From contig CAYRKW010000072.1 in NCBI GenBank assembly GCA_964425135.1, forward strand, positions 1-17,176: DNA of 17,176 nt, given 5' to 3'. The stretch comes from CAYLLD01 sp964425135 (GTDB lineage Bacteria > Pseudomonadota > Alphaproteobacteria > Rhodobacterales > Rhodobacteraceae). The notes under the pieces were generated by a model that was given only the letters and a program-made list of their open reading frames with translations, was not told the DNA's origin and searched no databases. Shown one piece after another: positions 7,037-14,929 of the stretch. Within the stretch, counting starts at the first letter, position 1; each line of letters begins with the position of its first letter. The position numbers were made by a program, and so were the translations under genes.

Positions 7037-7062
7037 TTGACGGTTGGTCTTTGCGCCGTCAA
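7037..7062. repeat. Inverted repeat between divergent genes
   Basis: TTGACGG (7037-7043) and CCGTCAA (7056-7062) are perfect reverse complements 12 bases apart, in the 96-base gap between the permease and cytochrome genes. Each arm reads TTGACG on its own strand, so the pair could be two inward-facing -35 boxes or a regulator operator. Neither arm has a good -10 at 17-18 bases. Confidence 0.4.
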
Positions 7063-7099
7063 CCTCAAGCCGAACCGTTTGCACATATGAGAGGCTCTT

Positions 7100-8002
7100 A
7101 TGGCGAGGCTATTTCGTTGGATTATCTTTTTGTCATTCATCGGAGGGATCGTTTTTTGGTGGATCTCGCGGCCTCAGTTTATTGACCCAAGTACAATCGC
7201 CGATCTGAGCGGCGACGCTGATCGCGGAGGCATCGTGTTCTACGCGGGTGGGTGTTCTTCGTGTCATGCTGAGCCAAAAGCGACCGGCGATGCGAAGCTG
7301 GTCTTGAGCGGCGGACTTGAGTTTCATACCCAATTTGGGACGTTCGTGGCCCCCAATATCTCACCGTCTGACGAAGGCATCGGCTCCTGGTCCGCCGCTG
7401 ATCTTGCGAATGCGATGTTGCATGGTGTTTCGCCAGATGGTGCGCATTACTACCCGGCCTTTCCCTATACCTCCTATTCCAAAGCATCCTTGCAGGATAT
7501 CGTGGACTTGAAGGCCTTCATAGACACGCTTCCCCCCAGCGATGTTGCGAATATCCCGCATGATGTTGGGTTTCCGTTTAATATTCGGCGCACATTGGGA
7601 GGATGGAAATTCCTCTTTGCCAGTGATGCGTTTGTTCAAAACGACATTGGCCCGGAGTTGGAGCGCGGGCGCTATCTTGTCGAGGCGCTTGGGCATTGCG
7701 CCGAGTGCCATACGCCGCGCAACATCCTTGGCAGCTTAAAGAATAGCGCCTGGATGAGCGGTGGTCCAAATCCCAATGGCCGGGGAAACATTCCGAATAT
7801 TACCCCCCATGAGACAGGGATCGGGTCTTGGAGCAGGGATGAGATTGTTGAGTATCTCACGAGTGGATTCACCCCCGAGTTTAATGTTGCGGGTGGGGGG
7901 ATGGCGGATGTTGTCTTGAATACCGGACAATTGTCGGTCGAAGATCGCGGCGCGATTGCTGACTATCTGATGTCGCTTCCGGCGCTGGAAAAGTCCTATT
8001 GA
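7100..8002 (+). CDS. Membrane-anchored diheme cytochrome c
   Basis: A 300-residue periplasmic electron carrier. An uncleaved-looking N-terminal helix (RWIIFLSFIGGIVFWWIS, about 6-23) anchors it. There are two c-type haem sites: CSSCH (52-56) and CAECH (200-204). The two domains share the pattern PNISP/PNITP...GIGSWS, indicating an internal duplication. The second haem has a likely axial Met at 268 (GGGMADVVLNT). The first domain has YPAFPYTSYSK (118-128), where related dehydrogenase cytochromes often carry YPAMPY, and no obvious distal Met is visible. Such cytochromes accept electrons from alcohol, aldehyde or molybdenum hydroxylase dehydrogenases. It lies 99 bases upstream of xdhA on the same strand. 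GAGG sits 5 bases before the ATG. Confidence 0.92.
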   Translation: MARLFRWIIFLSFIGGIVFWWISRPQFIDPSTIADLSGDADRGGIVFYAGGCSSCHAEPKATGDAKLVLSGGLEFHTQFGTFVAPNISPSDEGIGSWSAADLANAMLHGVSPDGAHYYPAFPYTSYSKASLQDIVDLKAFIDTLPPSDVANIPHDVGFPFNIRRTLGGWKFLFASDAFVQNDIGPELERGRYLVEALGHCAECHTPRNILGSLKNSAWMSGGPNPNGRGNIPNITPHETGIGSWSRDEIVEYLTSGFTPEFNVAGGGMADVVLNTGQLSVEDRGAIADYLMSLPALEKSY

Positions 8003-8101
8003 GCGGCTGGACTAAATTCGCCGTCGGTATCTGAGTAACGGGATGTTAAGGCGCGTCGTTGCCCATTGCATGCGCTGCGATCTGACGCGTATCTTTATGA
8101 T

Positions 8102-9547
8102 ATGAACGAAATTTCCGCAAATGAGTCGAGCGATATACGTCGCGAAATCAGGTTTGTCCTAAACAGCGAAACGATTGCAATCGAGACATGTTCGCCAAGC
8201 GATACATTGCTTGACTATTTGCGCCTCAAAAAACGACTGACCGGAACCAAAGAAGGTTGCGCGGAAGGGGATTGCGGCGCTTGCACAGTGCTCATTGGCA
8301 GGATCGTGAACGGCGTCCTGAGGTATGAAACGGTGAACGCCTGTATCCGGTTTTTACCCAGTCTCGATAGCTGTCATGTCGTGACAATTGAACACCTGAT
8401 GCGCGGCGACAAGTTGCATCCGGTACAAGAGGCGATGGTCACGCATCACGGTTCGCAATGCGGGTTTTGCACTCCTGGGATTGTTATGTCGCTCTATGCG
8501 CTTTGGATGCAAAATCCGCGCCCGACGCAGAGCGAGGCCAAGCGTGCGCTGCAAGGGAATTTATGCCGTTGCACAGGCTATGCGCCGATCATACGGGCCG
8601 CGATGGCGGTGAGCTGCGATCCTGAGCGCGATGTCTTGACGGTTGAGCGTGACAGAATAAGAGACCGTCTTGCGCAGTTGGATGATGGGCGCAGGGTGGA
8701 GGGTGATGGCTTTACGATCCCAGCCGATGTTGACGATCTTGGAGCGGTTTTGGGTGAGGTGCCCAATGCGACCGTGATTGCCGGATCAAGTGATGTCGGG
8801 CTTTGGGTGACCAAACAATTTCGCGACATAAGTCCCGCTGTATTTATCGGTCATTTGGACGGGCTTCGAGGTATTGAGTTGAGTGACGATGCGATGGAGA
8901 TTGGTGCGCTTGTCTCTTATTCGGACCTTTGGCCTGTTTTTGAGAAGGTTCTGCCGCAAGCCATCCCCTATCTGTCGCGCATCAGCGGCGCGCAAATTCG
9001 CAACATGGGGACGGTCGGAGGGAACATCGCCAATGGATCCCCCATCGGAGATTTGCCGCCCTTGTTCATCGCGTTGAGGGCGATTGTGTATCTGAGACAT
9101 GCAGGTGGCGTGCGGTCACTGCCGCTGGAGCAGTTTTTCATCGCGTATGGCGAGCAAGATTTGCGGGCTGGTGAGTTCGTGGAGAAAATTCATGTACCAC
9201 TGCCGCGCGCGGATGAGATATTGGCGGTGCATAAGATTTCCAAGCGCAAGGATGAGGATATATCGGCGCTGACGGCAGTTTTCTATATTGGCTTGGAGGG
9301 AGAGAAGATCGCGTCTGCGCGGGTGGCTTGCGGAGGTATGGCCGGGGTTCCCAAACGCGCGACGCATCTGGAAGATGAATTGATTGGCGCGGCATGGTCA
9401 GAGGACAGTCTGCGTGATGCAGCAAAAGCACTTTCGTCCGACTTTGAGCCTCTGAGTGATGCGCGCGCGTCGGCTGAGTATCGTATGACGGTTCTGAAAA
9501 ACTTGGTTGTGCGCACCTATGTCGATGCGACGGGTGGTGTGGTATGA
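8102..9547 (+). CDS. xdhA: Xanthine dehydrogenase small subunit (2Fe-2S and FAD)
   Basis: A 481-residue subunit that moves electrons from the molybdenum site to FAD and normally to NAD+ in the cytoplasm. The plant-type 2Fe-2S domain has C53, C58, C61 and C81 (KEGCAEGDCGACTVL). The second 2Fe-2S domain has C120, C123, C155 and C157 (CGFCTPG, GNLCRCTGY). The FAD domain follows with TVIAGSSDVGLWVTK (224-238) and the binding loop TVGGNIANGSPIGDLPP (304-320), then a CO_deh_flav_C-type domain. I prefer ATG 8102. A TTG at 8066 in frame would add 12 residues, and neither start has a clear Shine-Dalgarno. The stop overlaps xdhB (ATGA). Domain order matches Rhodobacter capsulatus XdhA. Confidence 0.95.
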   Translation: MNEISANESSDIRREIRFVLNSETIAIETCSPSDTLLDYLRLKKRLTGTKEGCAEGDCGACTVLIGRIVNGVLRYETVNACIRFLPSLDSCHVVTIEHLMRGDKLHPVQEAMVTHHGSQCGFCTPGIVMSLYALWMQNPRPTQSEAKRALQGNLCRCTGYAPIIRAAMAVSCDPERDVLTVERDRIRDRLAQLDDGRRVEGDGFTIPADVDDLGAVLGEVPNATVIAGSSDVGLWVTKQFRDISPAVFIGHLDGLRGIELSDDAMEIGALVSYSDLWPVFEKVLPQAIPYLSRISGAQIRNMGTVGGNIANGSPIGDLPPLFIALRAIVYLRHAGGVRSLPLEQFFIAYGEQDLRAGEFVEKIHVPLPRADEILAVHKISKRKDEDISALTAVFYIGLEGEKIASARVACGGMAGVPKRATHLEDELIGAAWSEDSLRDAAKALSSDFEPLSDARASAEYRMTVLKNLVVRTYVDATGGVV

Positions 9548-11802
9548 GCAATCTTGCCCATGAAAGCGCCGAAAAACATGTCACAGGTCGCGCGTTCTAT
9601 ATCGACGACATGCCGCAACAGGAGGGGTGTTTGCACGCCTATCTTGGGTTGTCTGAGGTCGCGCGTGGACGGATTAAGACACTCGATCTGGCGGCGGTTT
9701 GGGCGTCGGACGGGGTGGTAGATGTGCTCTCCTCGGATGATATTCCGGCGCATAATGATATCAGCCCGACAGGCAAGGGCGATGATCCGGTGTTCGCGAC
9801 AGATGTGGAGTTTTATGGCCAGCCGATTTTTGCGGTGGTTGCGACGTCGCGACAAGCTGCGCGGGCTGCGGCGCAAAAGGCAGATGTGTCCTATGCTTCA
9901 AATGTGCCTGTTCTGGGGATCGAAGATGCGGAGGCTTTGGTGACGGAGCCGCTGACGCTCGAACGCGGGGACGTCGATAAGGCGCTTGAGAGTGCACCGC
10001 GCAGGATCTCAGGGCAGATGGCGATCGGAGGGCAGGATCACTTTTATCTGGAAGGCCATATTGCGCAGGCGGAACCGGGTGAGGATGACACGATCACAAT
10101 CTGGTCCTCCACGCAGCACCCTTCTGAGGTGCAGCACATGGTTGCGCATGTGCTGGGCGTTCCCAATGCTGCTGTGCAGGTAAATGTGCGCCGGATGGGT
10201 GGCGGATTTGGCGGAAAAGAGACACAGAGCAATCTCTTTGCGTGCGTAGCTGCCATCGCTGCCAAGAAGCATGGACGGGCGGTGCGGATCAGGCCGGATC
10301 GCGATGATGATATGATCGCCACGGGAAAGCGGCATGATTTTTTGGTCGATTATGATGTTGGTTACGACGAGACCGGAAAGATAAAAGGCGTGCGTGCCGT
10401 TTATGCGGCGCGTGCCGGGTTTTCGGCGGATTTGTCGGGTCCGGTGACGGATCGGGCGCTCTTTCATGCGGATAATTGTTACTATTATCCAAACGTCTTG
10501 CTGCAATCCAAGCCGCTCAAAACCAACACCGTGTCTAACACCGCATTTCGAGGATTTGGCGGACCGCAAGGAATGGTTGCCTGTGAGCGCTGGATTGAAG
10601 AGATTGCCTATGATCTGGGCGTTGATCCGCTGGAGGTGCGAAAGCGCAATCTCTACACGGATGATGAAAATATTACGCCGTATCATCAAGAGGTTACCGA
10701 CAATATCGCATTGCGTCTGATTGAGGAACTTGAGGCAAGCTCTGACTATCATACGCGCCGTGCAGCGGTTCTGGACTTCAATGCCGCACATAGGTTCAAA
10801 AAGCGTGGCATTGCGCTGACACCGGTCAAGTTTGGTATCTCATTTACTGCGACCTGGTACAATCAGGCTGGCGCTTTGATCCATATTTATCGCGACGGGT
10901 CCATCCATCTTAATCATGGCGGGACCGAGATGGGGCAGGGGCTGAACACCAAAGTGGCGCAACTGGTCGCTGACCGGTTTGGAGTTCCCATGGAGGTTGT
11001 TCGGCTCAACCCCACATCAACAGCGAAGGTTCCCAATACATCTGCAACGGCTGCATCCTCTGGATCTGATCTCAATGGAATGGCGGCTGTGAACGCGGCG
11101 GAGGTTTTGATTGCGCGGCTTGAGGAATTTGCGGCGGAACAATTTCAGGCAGATGCGCTGGAATTTCATGGCGGGCAGGTTCGTTGGAATGGTGGCAGCA
11201 TGCCGTTCTCGGATTTTATCGACGCGGCCTATATGGAGCGTGTTTCTCTGTCGGCGACGGGATTTTACAAAACGCCGGATATCCACTGGGATCGTGAAAA
11301 AGGGCAGGGCAAGCCGTTTTACTATTTTGCCTACGGGGCGTCGGTCTCTGAAGTGGAGATCGATACGCTCACCGGGGAGTATGACCTCACACGCGTGGAT
11401 ATTCTGCATGATGTGGGTGTATCGCTCAATCCTGCGATTGATATCGGGCAGATCGAGGGTGGGTTTGTGCAAGGAATGGGCTGGCTGACCACGGAAGAAC
11501 TGGTGTGGAATGACGCGGGACGGTTGCTGACCCATGCGCCCTCGACGTACAAGATTCCTCTGGCCTCCGATGTGCCGGATGCGTTCAACGTATCGCTCGC
11601 GAATTGGTCGAAAAATCCAGCAGATACGATCCGGCGCTCCAAGGCGGTCGGCGAGCCGCCGTTGATGTTGGCGATCAGTGTTTTTGAAGCGCTTTCGATG
11701 GCGGTGGCGAGCGTTGCTGATTACAAGATCTGCCCGTGTCTAGATGCACCAGCAACGCCCGAGCGCGTGTTAATGGCAGTGGAGCGTTTGCGGACTTCAT
11801 GA
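9544..11802 (+). CDS. xdhB: Xanthine dehydrogenase molybdopterin-binding subunit
   Basis: A 752-residue catalytic subunit that hydroxylates hypoxanthine and xanthine to urate. Molybdenum-cofactor motifs appear in order: GGQDHFYLEG (162-171), GGGFGGKETQ (219-228), FRGFGGPQG (335-343), GGTEMGQGLNTK (459-470), TSATAASSGSDLNG (499-512) and VGEPPLML (702-709). Aligned by motif to bovine xanthine oxidoreductase, E226 matches E802, R304 (DRALFH) matches R880, F338 matches F914, F434 matches F1009, and E704 matches catalytic E1261. This full purine-binding set argues for xanthine rather than aldehyde or CO as substrate. GGQDH has Asp where GGQEH is usual, a mild change. The start overlaps xdhA and the stop overlaps xdhC, both ATGA. 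Confidence 0.96.
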   Translation: MSNLAHESAEKHVTGRAFYIDDMPQQEGCLHAYLGLSEVARGRIKTLDLAAVWASDGVVDVLSSDDIPAHNDISPTGKGDDPVFATDVEFYGQPIFAVVATSRQAARAAAQKADVSYASNVPVLGIEDAEALVTEPLTLERGDVDKALESAPRRISGQMAIGGQDHFYLEGHIAQAEPGEDDTITIWSSTQHPSEVQHMVAHVLGVPNAAVQVNVRRMGGGFGGKETQSNLFACVAAIAAKKHGRAVRIRPDRDDDMIATGKRHDFLVDYDVGYDETGKIKGVRAVYAARAGFSADLSGPVTDRALFHADNCYYYPNVLLQSKPLKTNTVSNTAFRGFGGPQGMVACERWIEEIAYDLGVDPLEVRKRNLYTDDENITPYHQEVTDNIALRLIEELEASSDYHTRRAAVLDFNAAHRFKKRGIALTPVKFGISFTATWYNQAGALIHIYRDGSIHLNHGGTEMGQGLNTKVAQLVADRFGVPMEVVRLNPTSTAKVPNTSATAASSGSDLNGMAAVNAAEVLIARLEEFAAEQFQADALEFHGGQVRWNGGSMPFSDFIDAAYMERVSLSATGFYKTPDIHWDREKGQGKPFYYFAYGASVSEVEIDTLTGEYDLTRVDILHDVGVSLNPAIDIGQIEGGFVQGMGWLTTEELVWNDAGRLLTHAPSTYKIPLASDVPDAFNVSLANWSKNPADTIRRSKAVGEPPLMLAISVFEALSMAVASVADYKICPCLDAPATPERVLMAVERLRTS

Positions 11803-12575
11803 AGACTCTTGAGGCGTTTTTGGCGCGCGAGCCTGATGGTGTCGTGATCGAAGTGACCGAAACCAAAGGATCGGTGCCGCGAGATACGGGGACGTGGATG
11901 CTAATCGGCACGAGCACGCAATATCGCACCATTGGCGGCGGCGCGCTGGAGTATCGCGCCATCGAAATTGCACGCAACTGGCAGGCTGGAGAGACGCACC
12001 AATCGGAGCATGAATTGGCGTTGGGACCAGAGAGCGGGCAATGTTGTGGCGGTCGGATCGTCTTTAAACTTTCGAAAGTTAACGACGTTGGCCGCGAGAC
12101 TCTTCTGTTACGCGAAAAAGATGAAGATATTACTAACCCGGTGGTAAATATTTTCGGTGCTGGCAATGTTGGACTTGCTCTGCGCGATGCCTTTGCATTG
12201 TTGCCAGTGCAAACACGGCTTTATGATCATCGGGATGGCTTTGACGGCGTAGCTCTTGCTGCGCCTGAGCAGGTGGTGCGTGATACGGGATCGATTGCGG
12301 CGCATATCGTTACAACGCATGATCATGGACTTGATTTTCTCATCGTTGGCGAGGCTTTGGCGCAGGGAGATGCGGTCTATGTTGGGATGATCGGATCGAA
12401 CACCAAACGGGCACGCTTTGAAAGCTGGCTCAAACAGGAAATGCCAGGGGTCTCCGCGCATGAATTGCACTGTCCAATGGGGGCGTCGGTTGCAGTGGAC
12501 AAACGCCCGCAAGTCATAGCAGCGCATGTGGTCAGCGAGGTGATGACGGCCTTTGCGAAAGGAAAGGGCGCATGA
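11799..12575 (+). CDS. xdhC: XdhC, molybdenum cofactor chaperone for xanthine dehydrogenase
   Basis: A 258-residue protein that, in R. capsulatus, binds molybdenum cofactor, promotes its sulfuration and delivers it to XdhB. The N-terminal XdhC domain has TKGSVPRDTGTWMLI (22-36), TIGGGALE (44-51) and QCCGGR (81-86); one of the paired cysteines is known to be needed for cofactor binding. The C-terminal part is a Rossmann-like domain with NIFGAGNVGLAL (117-128) and GMIGSNTKRA. I chose ATG 11799 because it overlaps the xdhB stop (ATGA) and matches the normal family start. The same frame is open further upstream inside xdhB, but that extension is not XdhC-like. It ends in an ATGA overlap with guaD. 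Confidence 0.95.
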   Translation: MKTLEAFLAREPDGVVIEVTETKGSVPRDTGTWMLIGTSTQYRTIGGGALEYRAIEIARNWQAGETHQSEHELALGPESGQCCGGRIVFKLSKVNDVGRETLLLREKDEDITNPVVNIFGAGNVGLALRDAFALLPVQTRLYDHRDGFDGVALAAPEQVVRDTGSIAAHIVTTHDHGLDFLIVGEALAQGDAVYVGMIGSNTKRARFESWLKQEMPGVSAHELHCPMGASVAVDKRPQVIAAHVVSEVMTAFAKGKGA

Positions 12576-13852
12576 TTGTTCGCGGACGATTGCTGAGCTT
12601 TTTGCGCGCACCGCATTCTGCCGAGGATCATGAGGCGTATCGTTACATCGAAGATGGCGCGATTATTGTGCGCGATGGCCGGATTGCGAGCATCGGGGCG
12701 TTTTGCGAACTTGATTTTCGGGATGAGGTGATCGATCACCGCCCGCATCTGATCTTGCCTGGGTTTATTGATCCGCATCTGCATTTCCCGCAGGTTCAGG
12801 TGATCGGCTCCTATGCGGCTGATCTACTGGAATGGTTGGAGGACTATACGTTCCCCGCCGAGATTGCGTTTGAAAATGCTGAGCATGCAGCCCGCATGTC
12901 GAACGCATTCTATGATGAGTTGCTCCGCAATGGAACGACCACTGCGGCAGCGTTTTGTTCATCGCATAACGCTTCGGTTGCTGCCTATTTTGAGGCCGCG
13001 CAAGCACGCGGTATGTGCGCGATTGGCGGCAAAGTGATGATGGATCGCGGTGCGCCGGAGGCTTTGTGTGATACGGCGCAAACTGGCTATGACGACAGCA
13101 AGGCGATGATATCGCGTTGGCATGGGCAGGGGCGCGCGCACTATGCGATTTCGCCGCGATTTGCGATCACCTCCACGCCGGAGCAATTGGCTGCGGCAGG
13201 CGCGCTGGCGGCAGAACATCCCGCGTGTTTCATACAGACCCATATGAATGAAACGCGCTCCGAGATTGAGGCTGTGGCGCGGCTTTATCCCAACGCTGAG
13301 GATTATCTGGCGGTTTATGAGGCGCATGGTTTGGTGCGGGACAATTCACTGATGGGGCATTGTATCCACATGAGCGAAAGCCAAACCGCGCGAATGGCGG
13401 AAAAGGGTGCGGTTGCGGTGCATTGTCCGACGTCAAACCTGTTTTTAGGCTCTGGCCGGTTTGACTATTTCGGGCTGACGCACGCAGGTGTGAAGGCGGC
13501 GGTTGCAACAGATATCGGTGGTGGGACGTCATATTCGATGCTGCAAACACTTGATGCTGCTTACAAAATTCAGCAGATGCGCCGTGAGCGATTGAACCCC
13601 TTGTTGTCAATGTATTGGGCGACGCGTGGCAATGCTGAGTGCCTGGGGCTAGAGGGCGAAATTGGAACTCTGGATGCTGGGTCGATGGCCGATTTTGTCG
13701 TGTTGAACGCAGCGGCTACGCCTGTTGGCGCACTGCGTATGGAAACGGTGGAGACGCTCGATGAAGAGCTGTTCCTGCTGCAGACCATCGGTGATGATCG
13801 GTCTGTGGTGGAGACCTATGTCGCCGGGCAGGCGTCCAAGCCGGTTAACTGA
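12572..13852 (+). CDS. guaD: Guanine deaminase
   Basis: A 426-residue amidohydrolase that deaminates guanine to xanthine, the substrate of the adjacent XdhAB. Zinc-site residues are visible: H69 and H71 in PGFIDPHLHFPQ, H224 in QTHMNE with E227, H263 in MGHCIH, and D314 in ATDIGGGTS. The FPQVQVIGSY segment and SPRFAITSTPEQL (194-206) are typical of bacterial guanine deaminases rather than of other amidohydrolases. A good ribosome site (AAGGAAAGGG, 12559-12567) precedes the ATG, which overlaps the xdhC stop. Its 3' end overlaps the convergent VOC gene by 8 bases. It completes a guanine-to-urate route. No uricase gene is present in the window. Confidence 0.95.
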   Translation: MIVRGRLLSFLRAPHSAEDHEAYRYIEDGAIIVRDGRIASIGAFCELDFRDEVIDHRPHLILPGFIDPHLHFPQVQVIGSYAADLLEWLEDYTFPAEIAFENAEHAARMSNAFYDELLRNGTTTAAAFCSSHNASVAAYFEAAQARGMCAIGGKVMMDRGAPEALCDTAQTGYDDSKAMISRWHGQGRAHYAISPRFAITSTPEQLAAAGALAAEHPACFIQTHMNETRSEIEAVARLYPNAEDYLAVYEAHGLVRDNSLMGHCIHMSESQTARMAEKGAVAVHCPTSNLFLGSGRFDYFGLTHAGVKAAVATDIGGGTSYSMLQTLDAAYKIQQMRRERLNPLLSMYWATRGNAECLGLEGEIGTLDAGSMADFVVLNAAATPVGALRMETVETLDEELFLLQTIGDDRSVVETYVAGQASKPVN

Positions 13853-14375
13853 GCGCCGCGACCGCCGCTTTCACATGCTCGCGCGATATCGCCGCCGCGC
13901 CGGCCTGTTTTCGCAGATCGAACGCTTTGGATATGACGCTGGCATGGCTTTCGCCCTTGGGCGGTGTAAACGTGTAGGCCGCAATTTCGATTAGCAATCC
14001 CAGCGGGTCTCGAAAGTAGATCGAATCCATAAATCCGCGATCTTTTGGACCTGCAAAGGCGATATTATGCGCGGTGAGATTGTCCATCACGGTCGATAAA
14101 TGATCCTGACTGACCTCAAAAGCAATATGATGCACATCGCCCGGATCATCCGAGGTTCGTGTTGCATCCGCTTTGCGATCCTCGTTGGTGAACACGGTGA
14201 TGAGGCGATCATCGCCAGGGTTGAAATAGAGGTGATTTTCCTTGGGATCATCGAGGTTGGGTTGTTCGGCAACGAAAGGCATGCCCATGATATTTTGCCA
14301 AAAATCCATCGATGTCTGGCGATCCGCCCCGTTCAGGGTGATGTGATGGACGGCGGTGATGGGTAGGGCAGACAT
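13845..14375 (-). CDS. VOC (glyoxalase/extradiol dioxygenase fold) family protein
   Basis: A 176-residue vicinal-oxygen-chelate fold protein. Two beta-alpha-beta-beta-beta modules are visible: VHHITLNGADRQTSMDFW (9-26) through NHLYFNPGDD, and VHHIAFEVSQDHL (81-93) through FRDPLGLLIEIAAY (121-134). Candidate metal ligands are H11, H48, H83 and E130, which fits a metalloenzyme such as a ring-cleaving dioxygenase or glyoxalase relative. The reaction cannot be named. A 40-residue tail with two short helices (FDLRKQAG, SREHVKAAVAAL) follows the fold. GAGGAA lies about 6 bases upstream of the start. The gene follows the TerB-like gene by 15 bases on the same strand, so they form one transcript. Its stop overlaps guaD. 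Confidence 0.85.
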   Translation of the reverse strand: MSALPITAVHHITLNGADRQTSMDFWQNIMGMPFVAEQPNLDDPKENHLYFNPGDDRLITVFTNEDRKADATRTSDDPGDVHHIAFEVSQDHLSTVMDNLTAHNIAFAGPKDRGFMDSIYFRDPLGLLIEIAAYTFTPPKGESHASVISKAFDLRKQAGAAAISREHVKAAVAALS

Positions 14376-14390
14376 GATGTTTCCTCGACT

Positions 14391-14819
14391 TTACAGGGTT
14401 TTGTGACGTGCTCGCGCGCCGCGCTCGATGGCGGCGGCGGCAAGCCGGTCGATGTTAAGCTCATAGCGAATTTCTTCGAGTATCCGCAGCTCTGACTGGC
14501 GCAGTTTTCCGTCGGCCGCAGCCACATCGCAGGAGATCGCATAAGCGGTCTCGAACAGCTCTTCAGGAAGCGCATCGCGTACAAGGCCGAAAAGCGCATC
14601 GAGCCCTTCCTCTTCCTCGAATAAATCCGTCAGCATCTCTGAAATCGTCGCAATCCGATCGGTGTCATACCCTGCAAACGCAGGCATATAATCAACAATT
14701 CGCGCGATGGAGAGCAACTCTGAGGTCTGCATATCCTGATCCGCGATCGACACGGCAATCATTGTCGCGACCAACGCATCTTGCGGTGACATGAGCGGCG
14801 TTAATCTATCGTCCATCAT
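14391..14819 (-). CDS. TerB-like protein
   Basis: A 142-residue, acidic, all-helical protein of the TerB (tellurite resistance) fold. Two repeats are visible: LVATMIAVSIADQDMQTSEL, and a second one with AYAISCDVAAADGKLRQSEL. The acidic loops (ADQD, AADGK) resemble the metal-binding loops of TerB proteins. Cellular role is unknown. Single TerB genes are common in alphaproteobacteria and do not by themselves indicate tellurite resistance. I chose ATG 14819 (an ATGATG pair). The longer start at 14855 falls inside a good candidate -10 box, and a GAGGGA site (14832-14837) serves the shorter start, although with a long 12-base spacing. The VOC gene follows 15 bases downstream. Confidence 0.8.
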   Translation of the reverse strand: MMDDRLTPLMSPQDALVATMIAVSIADQDMQTSELLSIARIVDYMPAFAGYDTDRIATISEMLTDLFEEEEGLDALFGLVRDALPEELFETAYAISCDVAAADGKLRQSELRILEEIRYELNIDRLAAAAIERGARARHKTL

Positions 14820-14854
14820 AGCAAATTCTAATCCCTCAATGACGTTTACCCGCA

Positions 14855-14883
14855 TAGATATTGACGCCTTGTGCCGCTGACAA
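14855..14883 (-). promoter_or_regulatory. Candidate promoter for the TerB-VOC transcript
   Basis: On the minus strand TTGTCA (14883-14878) and TATCTA (14860-14855) are separated by exactly 17 bases. The first matches the -35 consensus at five of six positions. Transcription would begin near 14848, leaving about a 29-base leader before ATG 14819. Confidence 0.45.
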
Positions 14884-14889
14884 TAGGGA
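14861..14889 (+). promoter_or_regulatory. Weak candidate promoter for lysS
   Basis: TTGACG (14861-14866) is followed after 17 bases by TAGGGA (14884-14889). The -10 is poor, but Rhodobacterales promoters often depend mainly on the TTGAC element. It overlaps, on the opposite strand, the spacer and -35 of the TerB promoter, so the two could compete for polymerase. Confidence 0.3.
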
Positions 14890-14929
14890 GAAGTCGGAAT
14901 TCAAACCCGCAAAGCCAAAGAGACACTCC

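Noticed and set aside
10009..10791. 260-codon minus-strand frame opposite xdhB
   Set aside because: The opposite strand carries conserved molybdenum-site motifs throughout this span, so the frame is a shadow.
9544..11802. Aldehyde oxidase or CO dehydrogenase large subunit instead of XdhB
   Set aside because: The purine-binding Glu, Arg and two Phe of xanthine dehydrogenases are all present, and xdhC and guaD follow.
14391..14819. Tellurite resistance locus
   Set aside because: Only a lone TerB-like gene is present, without terC, terD, terE or other ter genes.
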